64,000 nucleotides of DNA from Argopecten irradians (Eukaryota; Mollusca; Bivalvia; Pectinida; Pectinidae): NCBI RefSeq assembly GCF_041381155.1, contig NC_091146.1:124001-188000 (forward strand), in the 5' to 3' direction. Under the pieces are notes generated by a model that saw only the letters and a program-made list of their open reading frames with translations, was not told where the DNA came from and did no database searches. Within the stretch, counting starts at the first letter, position 1. The number at the start of each line of letters is the position of its first letter. Positions 55,737-64,000 of the stretch are shown piece after piece. The translations under genes were made by a program, and so were the position numbers.

Positions 55737-56867
55737 CTATACATCTATACAGCACTTACACGTATACGTTAGATCTACAATTTGAGTTTTTCGAGTAAAT
55801 GGTTATTCTAGCTTTACGATTAAGATATTTTCAGTTTCAAAACATTCCATTTACACCATTTCAAACATTCAAACAAGAATATATCTAACTTTAGATTAGA
55901 TAATCAGTCCAATTCGATAGCGATATCGATATGATGTTCGGATCAGTCTGGACTGAGATTTAGATAGCATATTATGTAAATTTCTGTGTATTAAAAACAG
56001 TGTAATGTAACGCTATCTTTTTACGAGTAAAATCCTAAAATTTAGCATGAATATATCTAGAATCCATGTTTTTATTTCAAACTTCTGCCACAACGATGCA
56101 AACACGGCACAGTTTTTGAGTAAAAATAAAATTTGGACGGTTATCAGTTATGTGATATTGGAGTAACAGTACCGAACTTATACCGAAAATAATATGTATA
56201 TCCATATTGTTGCCTTTGAAACTTTAACGTTTACTAAAAAGCAAAAATACATCAATGATATTTCTGATATATGTATCTTAATTACAGTATAAGTGTAGAT
56301 TTAAATTCATTATTTCAAAATCATACTAAATCCTTAAAATAGTATATTCATTGTCGATCATTTTGTATATCATACCGAAATTTAATAGTATGATATATGA
56401 ACATTTATCGTATAATCCAAAAAGTAACCACATATAGTGTTCAAATGAAAAATGAAATTACTTGTATACAGGCATTATAAATATATATAATATCTTGTAC
56501 CTTTTCAAAAATATACTAAGTGATATTAAAATAAGTATATTTATAAATAATTAGTGTGTAATTATGCTGTAACCCTTCTTGTATGACTATACATGTAGAT
56601 TCGAAACGGTGAAAATACATGCTTAGAAGTTTTACTAATACCTTAGAAATTACGGTAGATTGCTATATAGATATGTCACGATTCCGTAATTACAGTATTA
56701 GACTGGAATAATGTTTAAAGTTTAATCTTTAGTTGAAATAGTTCTTAGAACCATTTTTGTTTCTGAATAAGTCAACTTCCATTATTGTTTTACCTGTGTA
56801 CGACATATATATATCCTAGGTATGATCAGGGATATTTTATTTCCATTTGATTTTACATCTTCATTTT
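55737..56867. other. No gene seen
   Basis: AT-rich (many TATAT/AAATA words). It could be intron if the donor at 55735 is real. Confidence 0.45.
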
Positions 56868-57956
56868 AACAAGAGGCCCATTGGCCTTAGAGGTCACCTG
56901 AGTTCGGATACAGAATGAAACAAAGACACAAAAACACTATCTATTGGCCCACCAGGCCCTTGAAACCAGTTAGTGATTTTATAACTGACTTTTCAATTTA
57001 TGAAGAGTATCTGGTTCCATCAAATCTGTGAATTCAGAAGGTTTTTTTTCTTATTTTAGTCATTTTGACCCCTTTTGGCCACGCCCATCTACCCCTGGAG
57101 GTTGGCCAGGACCAATATGGATATGATGCTAAAATGCTATCACAGGGTAATAATTCTAACCAAGTTTGACCTATTGAAAATTAAGCAAATAATGCTCATA
57201 AATGTATTTTTCCAATATCAATTAAAATAGATTTGACCCCTAATCAGGGGAAAGTCTGAGATGCCAGGGCCATGAAATTCACAATTTTTGTAGAGGGCCT
57301 TAAAAAGACCTTCCAATCTATTAAGAGTATTTGGATCCATCAAATTTGAAAATTCAGAAGGAGACTTTTGAAATTTTAGCCATTTTGACCAATTTTGGCC
57401 CCACCCTCTGGCCCCTGGGGGTCGGCCAGGACCAATATGGATATGATATTAAAATGCTATCTCAGGCTAATAATTCTAACTAAATTTGACTCATTTCCTA
57501 TTACACATGACCAAATAATGCTCAAAAATATGTTTTCCCTATATAAACTATAGTAAACTTGACCCCCCCTCCCCAGGGGGGAACGTGAGACCTCAGGATT
57601 TATAATTCACAATTTTTGTAAAGGACCTCATGATCAAGACCTTTCAATCTATGAAGAGTATTTGATTCTGCCATTTCTGGAATTTCAGAAGAAGATTTTT
57701 GAAGTTTTAGCCTATTTGACCCCTTTTGGCCCAACCCCTCAGGCCCCTCGGGGGCTGGGAGCATATAATTCACAATTTTAGTTGACCTTTGGCTATGGAA
57801 GGTTTCTGCTAAATTTCAACAAATTTGGTTCAGTAGTTTTGGAGAAGAAGTCGAAAAAGTAAATTTTTTATCGCCATACGACGGCCGACGTACGACACAC
57901 GACGACGGACAAAAGGCGATTAGAATAGGTCACTTGAGACTTCGTCTCAGGTGAAA
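56868..57956 (-). mobile_element. Complete ACCTGAGAC-subfamily hairpin-ended element
   Basis: On the minus strand: 5' fold-back TTCACCTGAGAC-GAA-GTCTCAAGTGACCT (57927-57956), GCCTTTTGTCCGTCGTCGTG, and about three ~360-bp units with GACCCC/GGGGTC words and a TGGTCC-TGGCC block. Then come the subterminal CTCAGGTGACC (56892-56902, inverted copy of the 5' sequence) and 3' AGGCC-AATG-GGCCT plus CTTGTT (56868-56885). This copy shows the whole architecture for the subfamily seen truncated at 20330 and 30786. Confidence 0.8.
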
Positions 57957-58387
57957 TGGAGGTGACAATAATAAACCTAGAGCATATATAGATGTACGAG
58001 GTTTCCATAATTCAAATCACAATCCAATTAAGAGTTGTCCCAACCTGATTGACAGTAAGACAATAGCAAATACCCGATATAATCCACCGAATAGCAAATT
58101 GCCCGCGGCCAGGTAATTACAGGTGAGTTCGATGAATGGCGTTGTGTACAGGTAAACAACATCCTGGTCCTGGTATTACATAACCATCAAACTAAATAAA
58201 GGCATGGCTAATTATATATCTATATCGGAGTATCTACTCGTATATCGATTAAAAATTAAAAGCGACCGCACGGTCTGAAAAAATAGTTTGTTTTGTTTAT
58301 TATCTCAATATTTAGATCTTTTATAATATCAAAAATAAATTCTTTCTGCCATATGTTGAAACGTTTTAAGGTATTGTAATAAATGTC
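57957..58387. other. No gene seen
   Basis: AT-rich DNA without recognised features. Confidence 0.5.
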
Positions 58388-58560
58388 AGGGGCGTAGGAA
58401 GCAGGGGGGGGGGCAAACATGTCTTTTTGCCCCCCCCCCCCCCCCCATTTTCGCCGACTGAAATTTTCTAAAAATGCTTATTTGAAAGAAAAAAGGGTCC
58501 TCCTGCACATTTTTCGTACTTCATTCTAGAAAATTTTCCGCTGCGCGGCGCATTTCCTAA
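58388..58560 (+). repeat. GGGGGG...CCCCCC-flanked repeat, plus copy
   Basis: GGGGCGTAGGAAGC, a G run, CAAACATGTCTTTTTG, a 17-base C run, CGACTGAAATTTTCTAAAAA and GGGTCCTCCTGCACATTTTT. An inverted, partly diverged copy lies at 59889-60103. G and C runs of this length are also places where assemblies go wrong. Confidence 0.75.
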
Positions 58561-58799
58561 AACGTTCAAGCATATAATGTCAAACCTTAAATAGTGAAAA
58601 TTCAATACACACGAATATTAGACTAAACATGTCCATCAAGGGATTCTATGTACTATTTCAAAAAATGTCTCTTAAAAGATCAATTTGTTTATGTCTTAGC
58701 GAGACAATTAATTCATTTAGTAGGGTTATATGACGACACAATTATAATTTCTAAATGCAGGTTATGGCATGTGAAACGTTGCAATATTCATTAAATTTA

Positions 58800-59150
58800 T
58801 ATTTTTGTTCTAAAAAATAAATATTTGTTCTTAAAAAAATAAATATTTGTTCAATAATACAAAATATATATTCAAAAAATAAATATATGTTCATAAAGAA
58901 TAAATATTTATTCAAAAATTGAAATATATGTTCATAAAAAAATATATTTATTCAAAAAAATAAATATTTGTTCAAAAAAAATAAACATATGTTCATAAAA
59001 AATAAATATTTATTCAAAAAATTAAATATATGTTCATAAAAATAAATATATGTTCATAAAAAATAAATATATGGTCAAAAAAATAAATATCTGTTCATAA
59101 AAAGTAAATATATGGTCAAGAAAAATAAAAATATTTGTTCAATCTGTATT
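58800..59150 (+). repeat. AT minisatellite, ~20-bp units
   Basis: About seventeen variants of AAATATATGTTCATAAAAAA, alternating with AAATATTTGTTCAAAAAAAT. Single degenerate unit at 59187-59213. Confidence 0.9.
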
Positions 59151-59209
59151 TAGGATTATTGAATATATATTTATACATTCAATGTGCCAAAATAAATATA
59201 TGTTCATAA

Positions 59210-59371
59210 ATGTTGCATTGTGGGACAGTATGTAATGACACCAAGGGCTTTCGTTACGGCGTATTTGATTGGATAAATGAAAACGAAAGTAGTCTTGATC
59301 ATGGAAGTGTTTGTTTTCAAATGAAGGCTGCAGACGATTTGACGATGGAAGTGGAAATGCTATTTGTTTTG
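59210..59371 (+). CDS. Candidate first coding exon, unknown protein
   Basis: ATG at 59210 opens 54 whole codons (MLHCGTVCNDTKGFRYGVFD, then WINENESSLDHGSVCFQMKA, ADDLTMEVEMLFVL) ending at a consensus donor GTGAGT (59372). Base composition rises sharply in GC against the AT minisatellite just upstream. The peptide is mixed and protein-like, acidic, with Cys residues. I do not recognise it. The phase (0) does not match the HECT exon at 60496, which needs two preceding bases, so they are not adjacent exons as drawn. Confidence 0.4.
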
Positions 59372-59618
59372 GTGAGTAAACTAAGTAATACCTACGTGTA
59401 CATCTCAATTAAATGTAACTGTGTGACAGGGCACATCGTTTGCAATTGGCGTCCGACCAGAAACATATATAACGTTACGTAACCTCCCGTCAAGTAGTTC
59501 AATAAACCACAACATGTCGTGTAAGACCAAGACCGTTTTCGTTTATTCGGAACAACCAGTTCGACCGTTTGTTATTGTCATTATCTAAAATGTAAATCCT
59601 GACGGACCTGCAGTTTTT

Positions 59619-59888
59619 TTTCTGACCGAAGGGTCAGGATGACCTATAGTCATCATGCACCGTCCGTCGGCGTCCGCCGTGCGTTAACTATTCATTCAAA
59701 CGACTTCTTCTCATTAACCGTAAGGCCAAAGTACTCATGTTTGGCCTGTAGCATGCTGGGATGAAGAACTACCAAAGTTGTGAAAATGAATGACCTTGAC
59801 CTACTTTCAAGGTCAAAGGAGTCAAATAGGCTAAAATATTTGAACAACTTCTTCTCAATAACCGTAAGGCCCAGAGTACTCATATTTC
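59619..59888 (+). mobile_element. 5' end of a GGTCATCTGAC-subfamily hairpin-ended element
   Basis: T-run, TCTGACCGAAGGGTCAGGAT-GACCTATAG (fold-back with part of the left arm lost), CCGTCCGTCGGCGTCCGCCG and one and a half ~143-bp units. Cut at 59888, where the inverted G/C-run repeat starts. Confidence 0.75.
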
Positions 59889-60103
59889 TAAAATGAAGTA
59901 TGGAAAATGTGCAGGAGGACCCATTTTTCTTTCAAATGTGCATTTTTAGAACATTTCAGTCGACTAAAATGGAGGGGGGGGGGCAAAAAGACATGTTTGG
60001 CCGTGTCCTGGGTAACGGGGGTGGGGAGGCGATTACCCCCCACCCCCCCCCCCACCCCCCACCCCCCCCGCCCCCCTCTTCCTACGTCCCTGCCAAGGAC
60101 GTA
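59889..60103 (-). repeat. GGGGGG...CCCCCC-flanked repeat, inverted copy
   Basis: Reverse complement of 58388-58560 with a longer, more complex G/C tract (CCCCCCACC runs, 60035-60076) and an extra CGTGTCCTGGGTAACGGGGG segment. The Pro-rich short frames here come from the C runs. Confidence 0.75.
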
Positions 60104-60495
60104 TACTTATAAATCCTTGTTATGACGGATTGAGGTCGGTGTCTAAAAAAGCGGTCTTTTTCGGCGATTCTGGCCAATGTCATAGCAAGTACCGTACAGT
60201 ACAGTAGTCCCCCATTATACAGATTGGGGACACTTCCGTATATATACGCAGGATAGTCCTGCATTTGAGTAATAGTCCTGTGTTTGAGGGAGTGTCCCAA
60301 CCTGTTATACCGCCCATTTCCACCCTGCTGATGTACCGCTAGCTCAACATATTGTCACAATCTGATTTGGAATGGATTCACTATACAGCTAGTATACAAG
60401 TAATTGATCATAGAGTTAAAACATTGTTTAGGATGTTGATGAAGTTTTAAGAGACTTTGTTATCCTACTATTTATGCTCCAATTTTATTTTACAG
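60104..60495. other. No gene seen
   Basis: No domain or repeat. Ends in the polypyrimidine-rich acceptor of the following exon. Confidence 0.45.
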
Positions 60496-60693
60496 AAATA
60501 AACCCAGTATTCCTTCCAAAGGCATTAAAGCAGGTATAAACGAATTAAAAGGCAGGATCAACATGTTCGACAAACAAGAACTAACAGTAAAACTTAGAGA
60601 CATTCTTGGTAGTACTACTGTTTTCAATGGTTTGCAAATTGTAGTAAAGTTCAGCGGAGAACTGGAGATGAACTACGGTGGACTTACATTGTT
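60496..60693 (+). CDS. HECT-type E3 ubiquitin ligase, exon at start of HECT domain
   Basis: An acceptor TTTTATTTTACAG is followed by 66 codons in one frame: NKPSIPSKGIKAGINELKGR, then MFDKQELTVKLRDILGSTTV, then FNGLQIVVKFSGELEMNYGG LTLF, and a donor GTATAT (60694). The last part fits the start of a HECT N-lobe (V-F-GE---D-GG--REF), with Asn-Tyr-Gly-Gly where D-x-GG is usual. HECT proteins pass ubiquitin from an E2 through a C-lobe cysteine to substrates. The exon ends in phase 2. The codon composition is clearly coding. Confidence 0.6.
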
Positions 60694-61337
60694 TAGGTAT
60701 ATATGGCATATCCCAATTGTAAAAAGCTTCATTTCATTTATCATTATTTTAGATATAATAAGTTTGCTTGATGAAGTTACTAAAATTAAATAGAAAGTTT
60801 CACAAATTTATTTTCGGGACAATAACTTGAGAACACAACAACAGAATTTGTTCAAACTTTGTTAAAAAAAATAAATTAAATTGATGGTAGGGTACATGTG
60901 TTGCTTGCAACACTTATTGTAAGCTTGTTTTGTGATAAATTTAATATAGTACTATAAAATGTTAAATAATTTTGCATAAAGTATTGGAGGTGAAGATTTA
61001 ATACATGTAAGTTAGATAAAATATCTTTACGGTAGATGAGCATCTAAAAGCAATTATGTAATGACTATAGAAGCGTATACCAATACGGGGCTTACGAGAC
61101 TTCAAAACAATGTGAGTAAAGTACAATTTACTGTGGATTAGTCCCAGCATCCGGTTATTATGATATCATGAGTTTCGCGATGTTGTGAGTAATGAACGTT
61201 AAATTGTACTTTACTCGGGTCGTTTTGGGATCTCGAAAACCCTGTATTAGCATGTTGGGTTAGTGTTGAGTGTTTATATTGAGAACCAGATTTATTTCCA
61301 ATACATCCATTTTTGTATGATTTTGTTCCCATTTCAG
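60694..61337 (+). other. Interval between the HECT exons, with a MITE
   Basis: This 644-bp interval should hold about 200 residues of HECT N-lobe if the gene were complete. I see no exon that could supply them; instead there is AT-rich DNA and a 167-bp MITE (61082-61248). The phases of the two flanking exons do not match, so either middle exons are deleted or they lie in a diverged form I cannot read. Confidence 0.5.
61082..61248. mobile_element. 167-bp MITE with ~49-bp imperfect inverted repeats
   Basis: AATACGGGGCTTACGAGACT at the left and AGATCTCGAAAACCCTGTATT-type right end are inverted copies with about ten mismatches over 49 bp. GAGTAAAGTACAATTTA is identical in both arms. No coding. 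Not related to the other two MITE families. Confidence 0.7.
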
Positions 61338-61580
61338 TTGACATCACATTTGGAGAACTACTCACATTTATAACTGGAGCAGATGAGATACTTCCTGCAG
61401 GCTTCTCAACAAAATTCCACTACTTAGAACCACCTGTTTTCAGATTACCTTAAACATCAACTGACAACTTGCACATTGAACTTTCATATTCCCAGGGATT
61501 ATGATGTAGATCAACTGAAACATCTTATGATGAGAGCATTGAAAGAATGCCAAGGATTTGGGAAAATTAAATCAGTTTGA
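61338..61580 (+). pseudogene. HECT-type E3 ubiquitin ligase, C-lobe exon with frameshift
   Basis: After an acceptor CCCATTTCAG the reading ITFGELLTFITGADEILPAG, FSTKFHYLEPPVFRLP matches the HECT C-lobe (the F-TG-----PxGF block). The frame then stops. The neighbouring frame continues TTCTLNFHIPRDYDVDQLKH, LMMRALKECQGFGKIKSV to TGA at 61578. TTC-TL holds the expected catalytic cysteine (TGC 61470-61472), and GFG is the usual C-terminal end. A one-base frame change near 61440 separates the two parts. A polyadenylation signal AATAAA lies at 61672. Either a pseudogene or an assembly indel in an otherwise intact last exon; the missing N-lobe favours a pseudogene. Confidence 0.6.
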
Positions 61581-61764
61581 GCATGTCATTCCTGTAACAA
61601 ATAATACTTTTGTTATAAAATCAATTTTTAATAATGTGACACATTTCAAATGGACTGTTATAATAAAGTTTCATGAAGCAATACCATTTACATGAAATTT
61701 CATGAAATAAAAACAAAAATATAATATTTTTAATAAGGGTCAATTGAATCAATTTAGTAATATT

Positions 61765-62397
61765 TTCTTCATTCAGGGTCACAGGGGTCAAATAGGCTAA
61801 AATCTTTAAACAACTTCTTCTGAATAACTAAGAGGCCTAGAGTCCTGATATTGGGCCTGTGACATGCTGGGATGAAGAGCTACCAAGTCTGTTCAAATGA
61901 ATGACCTAAACCTTCATTCAAGGTCACAGGGGTTAAATAGGCTTAAATCTTTAAACAACTTCTTGTGTATAGCTAAGAGTCCTTGAGACCTGTTATTGGA
62001 CTTGTGGCTTGTTTGTATGAAGGGCTAACATGTATATTAAAGTTATAGACCTTGACCTTCATTCAAGGTCAAAAATTTCATCAAATATATCAGAAACTGA
62101 ACTTCTTCTATTAAAGAGTTTGTTGCATTGCCTTGTTTGTCACTACTATATTCTTTGAGGTGTTGTATTGTGCCAATAGTCAGATGACCATCAAAGCCAA
62201 ATTAGCCTCTTGTTTTAAATTAGTGACCTTGACCTTCATTCAAGGTCTAATTCATCAAATGTATCAGAAAATGAACTTCTTTTGTTAAAAGAGTGTTTTG
62301 TATTGCCTCAATTTGTTTGCCACTACTATATTCTTTGAGTTGTGGTTTATCCTGCCAATAGTCAGATAACCGTTAAGACCCATGGGCCTCTTGTTAT
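61765..62397 (+). mobile_element. 3' part of GGTCATCTGAC-subfamily elements, two 3' ends
   Basis: Diverged ~143-bp units (GGGTCACAGGGGTCAAATAG, GACCTTGACCTTCATTCAAG) lead to a first 3' end, GTCAGATGACCATCAAAGCC then AATTAGCCTCTTGTT (~62180-62215). A partial unit follows, and a second end, GTCAGATAACCGTTAAGACC-CATGGGCCTCTTGTT (62360-62395). The second hairpin is better preserved. A third decayed echo (GTCACATGACCATTCAGCCC) follows at 62458. The 5' end is missing. Confidence 0.75.
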
Positions 62398-63000
62398 ATA
62401 CAATGAGTCTTAATTGTAAATTGTAAGTTGCAGAAGAGGTAGGCATTGTACCAATAGTCACATGACCATTCAGCCCCTGTGCCTATAATTATTTACAGCA
62501 CATCTTCATCCTCAAAGCAGCTTTCGTAGCATGGTAGATGTAATGTCATGAGGAGCAAAACTATAAATACATGTATAACTTGTTTTCTTATGACTTTGGA
62601 TATTGAAAAAAATCAAAAGATCACAATATTTGGAGTAAATTCTGTTATGTTATAAATGGTATTATTTTGTGAGCACATGTATTCAAGTTGTTTAATGAAA
62701 TGAGCTATGTACAACTGCATTTACTGTGTTATGGGTGTAGATTGGATTACAAAATAAGATTTATAATTACTTCCTTTGATTTCATAAATAAAGATTTTCA
62801 TAGTCAGTTTAGACTTGTGTTTGCATTCCTTTATAAAACGATCTTTCTTAAAGTATGCAAATTACAAATTTTAGCTTAATACATAATTGTAACTATAAGA
62901 AAAGCATGTGCTGTAGTATGTCGTCCATCAATTGCAACATCTCCATAACTGTGACAGAAAAAATTGTGATATATGGCTAGTAGTATGCTGAATAATGCAC
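62398..63000. other. No gene seen
   Basis: AT-rich. One 63-codon Phe/Tyr-rich plus frame (62688-62879) looks like AT-bias, not a domain. Confidence 0.5.
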
Positions 63001-63370
63001 TGCCTCACATTTGGCCTTTGGTAGATCTAGAGTGTTCGCCCTTGTGAGGAAGCTAGAATTTGGGTTCTGTCCCCTGTCAGAGACGTACCAATTTTTTAGT
63101 TTGATTAGCTAGTTTAACGTCCTATTAACAGCCAGGGTCTTTTAAGGACGTGCCAGGTTTGTTGGTGGAGGAAAGCCGGAGTACCTGGAGAAAAACCACC
63201 GACCAGCGGCCAGTACTTGGCAACTGCCCCACATGGGATTCGAACTCGCAACCCAGAGGTGGAGGGATGTGATGATATGACGGTACATCTTAACCACTCG
63301 GCCACCGCGGTACTAAAGTCTGTAAAACTGGTACTACTCCTTCTTAACGCTCAGCATAACAGGTGTTGCA
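63001..63370 (+). mobile_element. Old retroposon copy split by a SINE
   Basis: CTGCCTCACATTTGGCCTTT, GTTCGCCCTTGTGAGGAAGC and GGGTTCTGTCCCCTGTCAGA (63001-63097) and ACTAAAGTCTGTAAAACTGG with CTTAACGCTCAGCATAACAG (63311-63370) are adjacent parts of the ~530-bp retroposon in plus orientation. They are separated by the inserted SINE, and both are considerably diverged. Confidence 0.7.
63098..63312 (-). mobile_element. tRNA-derived SINE inserted in the retroposon
   Basis: On the minus strand it starts CCGCGGTGGCCGAGTGGTTA (box A TGGCCGAGTGG, 63294-63304) and carries box B GTTCGAATCCC (63235-63245), a Ser/Leu-tRNA-like head. A conserved body follows (TACTGGCCGCTGGTCGGTGG, CCAGGTACTCCGGCTTTCCT-CCACC), a central motif widespread in marine invertebrate SINEs. 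It ends GACCCTGGCTGTTAATAGGA-CGTTAAAC, the same tail as the retroposon it landed in. GTACCAA/GTACTAA at the two edges is a likely target duplication. Not a functional tRNA gene. Confidence 0.85.
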
Positions 63371-64000
63371 TGCAAGGCTTAAGGACTAAAAATGATATTA
63401 AATGATTGTGGAAAAATTTGTTTTAATGGAAAATATAAGGACACAGTTCTTACTATAATGTTGTTGATAAACATGTACCCTGGTACCTATACACCTCGCA
63501 TAATCATGCAAAAATAAGTTCTTTTATATACATCTGTAATACAAAACTGTAATTTTAATACTGATATTAAATTATAAGTAAAATGATTTTTTTTTACAAA
63601 TTTAGGGCACTTGCTTTTTTTAGCAAGTGACAAGAAAAATTACAATTCAAGCCCTGAATAAGCTAATGTGACTCTTCTGGTACATAAACCAGGGACAGAA
63701 GGTAACCTTCATATGAAATTTGAGAAAGATCAATAAAACATGAAAGGTGATAAACTGTCAATGTCAAAATTCAAAATGGTTGAGTGTCGGACATTTTGCT
63801 TAAAACTCCTGATCAGTCAATGAAGTGAATGGGCTTTCTAAAACTTGGAACAAAGAGAAAAACAAAATTGTATATTTCCTCCATTATTAAGGCAAATTCA
63901 TAAATATAAAATAGTAGGCTAAAAATATCAGAAAACTTTCAAGTTAATGCAAACTTTAAATTTTCTCACACAACAGATGTGTCTATATCTGAAAATTGAA
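63371..64000. other. No gene seen
   Basis: AT-rich DNA to the window edge without a recognisable exon or repeat. Confidence 0.5.

Noticed and set aside
59900-60125. Pro-rich 70-codon frames
   Set aside because: Encoded by homopolymeric C runs in a repeat.
63233-63310. Possible functional tRNA gene (box A and box B)
   Set aside because: Body continues into a conserved SINE sequence and acceptor pairing is missing; tRNA-derived SINE head.

Overview
The window is eukaryotic. It is gene-poor, intron-containing, AT-rich and very rich in repeats. Repeat style (hairpin-ended elements with central tandem arrays, tRNA-derived SINEs, I-like and L1-like LINEs, DIRS-like and Ty3-like fossils) and the few protein exons (THAP, HECT, SAP) suggest a lophotrochozoan animal, most likely a bivalve mollusc. 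That is inference from recognised repeat types; no database was searched. I saw no rRNA or canonical tRNA gene, CRISPR array or bacterial-style operon.

Layout. 0-2.6 kb: possible short first exon (321), two in-phase THAP exons (637-912, 1455-1627), then a hairpin-ended repeat. 3.6-4.3 kb: Ty3-like fossil. 4.4-6.6 kb: two coding-like minus-strand frames, a LINE 3' end, and the 5' part of a SAP-domain gene. 9.1-16.6 kb: tandem-repeat territory, including a ~3.1 kb array of ~165-bp units. 16,648-24,284: first copy of a 7.64-kb module repeated almost base for base at 44,739-52,377. 23.8-31.9 kb: hairpin-ended elements, Ty3-like/gag fossils and retroposons. 31.9-36.1 kb: MITEs, minisatellites, a LINE fragment. 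36.2-38.9 kb: a decayed AT-rich L1-like LINE. 38.9-44.7 kb: mostly unassigned, with a candidate minus-strand first exon, a LINE ORF1 piece, a Thr-rich repeat exon and a MITE. 52.8 kb: a MITE with 62-bp perfect inverted repeats. 53-57 kb: unassigned AT-rich DNA with a candidate promoter. 57-64 kb: hairpin-ended elements, AT minisatellite, remains of a HECT ubiquitin-ligase gene and a nested SINE.

Three repeat systems explain most of the window. (1) Hairpin-ended, Helitron/Helentron-like non-autonomous elements: at least three subfamilies share the 3' end AGGCCC-loop-GGGCCT-CTTGTT, a fold-back 5' end, a subterminal inverted repeat of the 5' end near the 3' end, and a subfamily-specific tandem array. 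(2) A ~530-bp retroposon ending in TTAATAGGACGTTAAT plus (CAAA)n, present full length and 5'-truncated down to 31 bp, with target-site duplications of 6-14 bp; a tRNA-derived SINE at 63 kb shares its tail. (3) A MITE family with CAATCTGATT-type ends.

The strongest observation is the 7.64-kb direct duplication. The differences I could see are about twenty, nearly all homopolymer-length changes, so it is either a very recent segmental duplication or an assembly duplicate. Host-gene evidence is fragmentary and no complete gene can be asserted.
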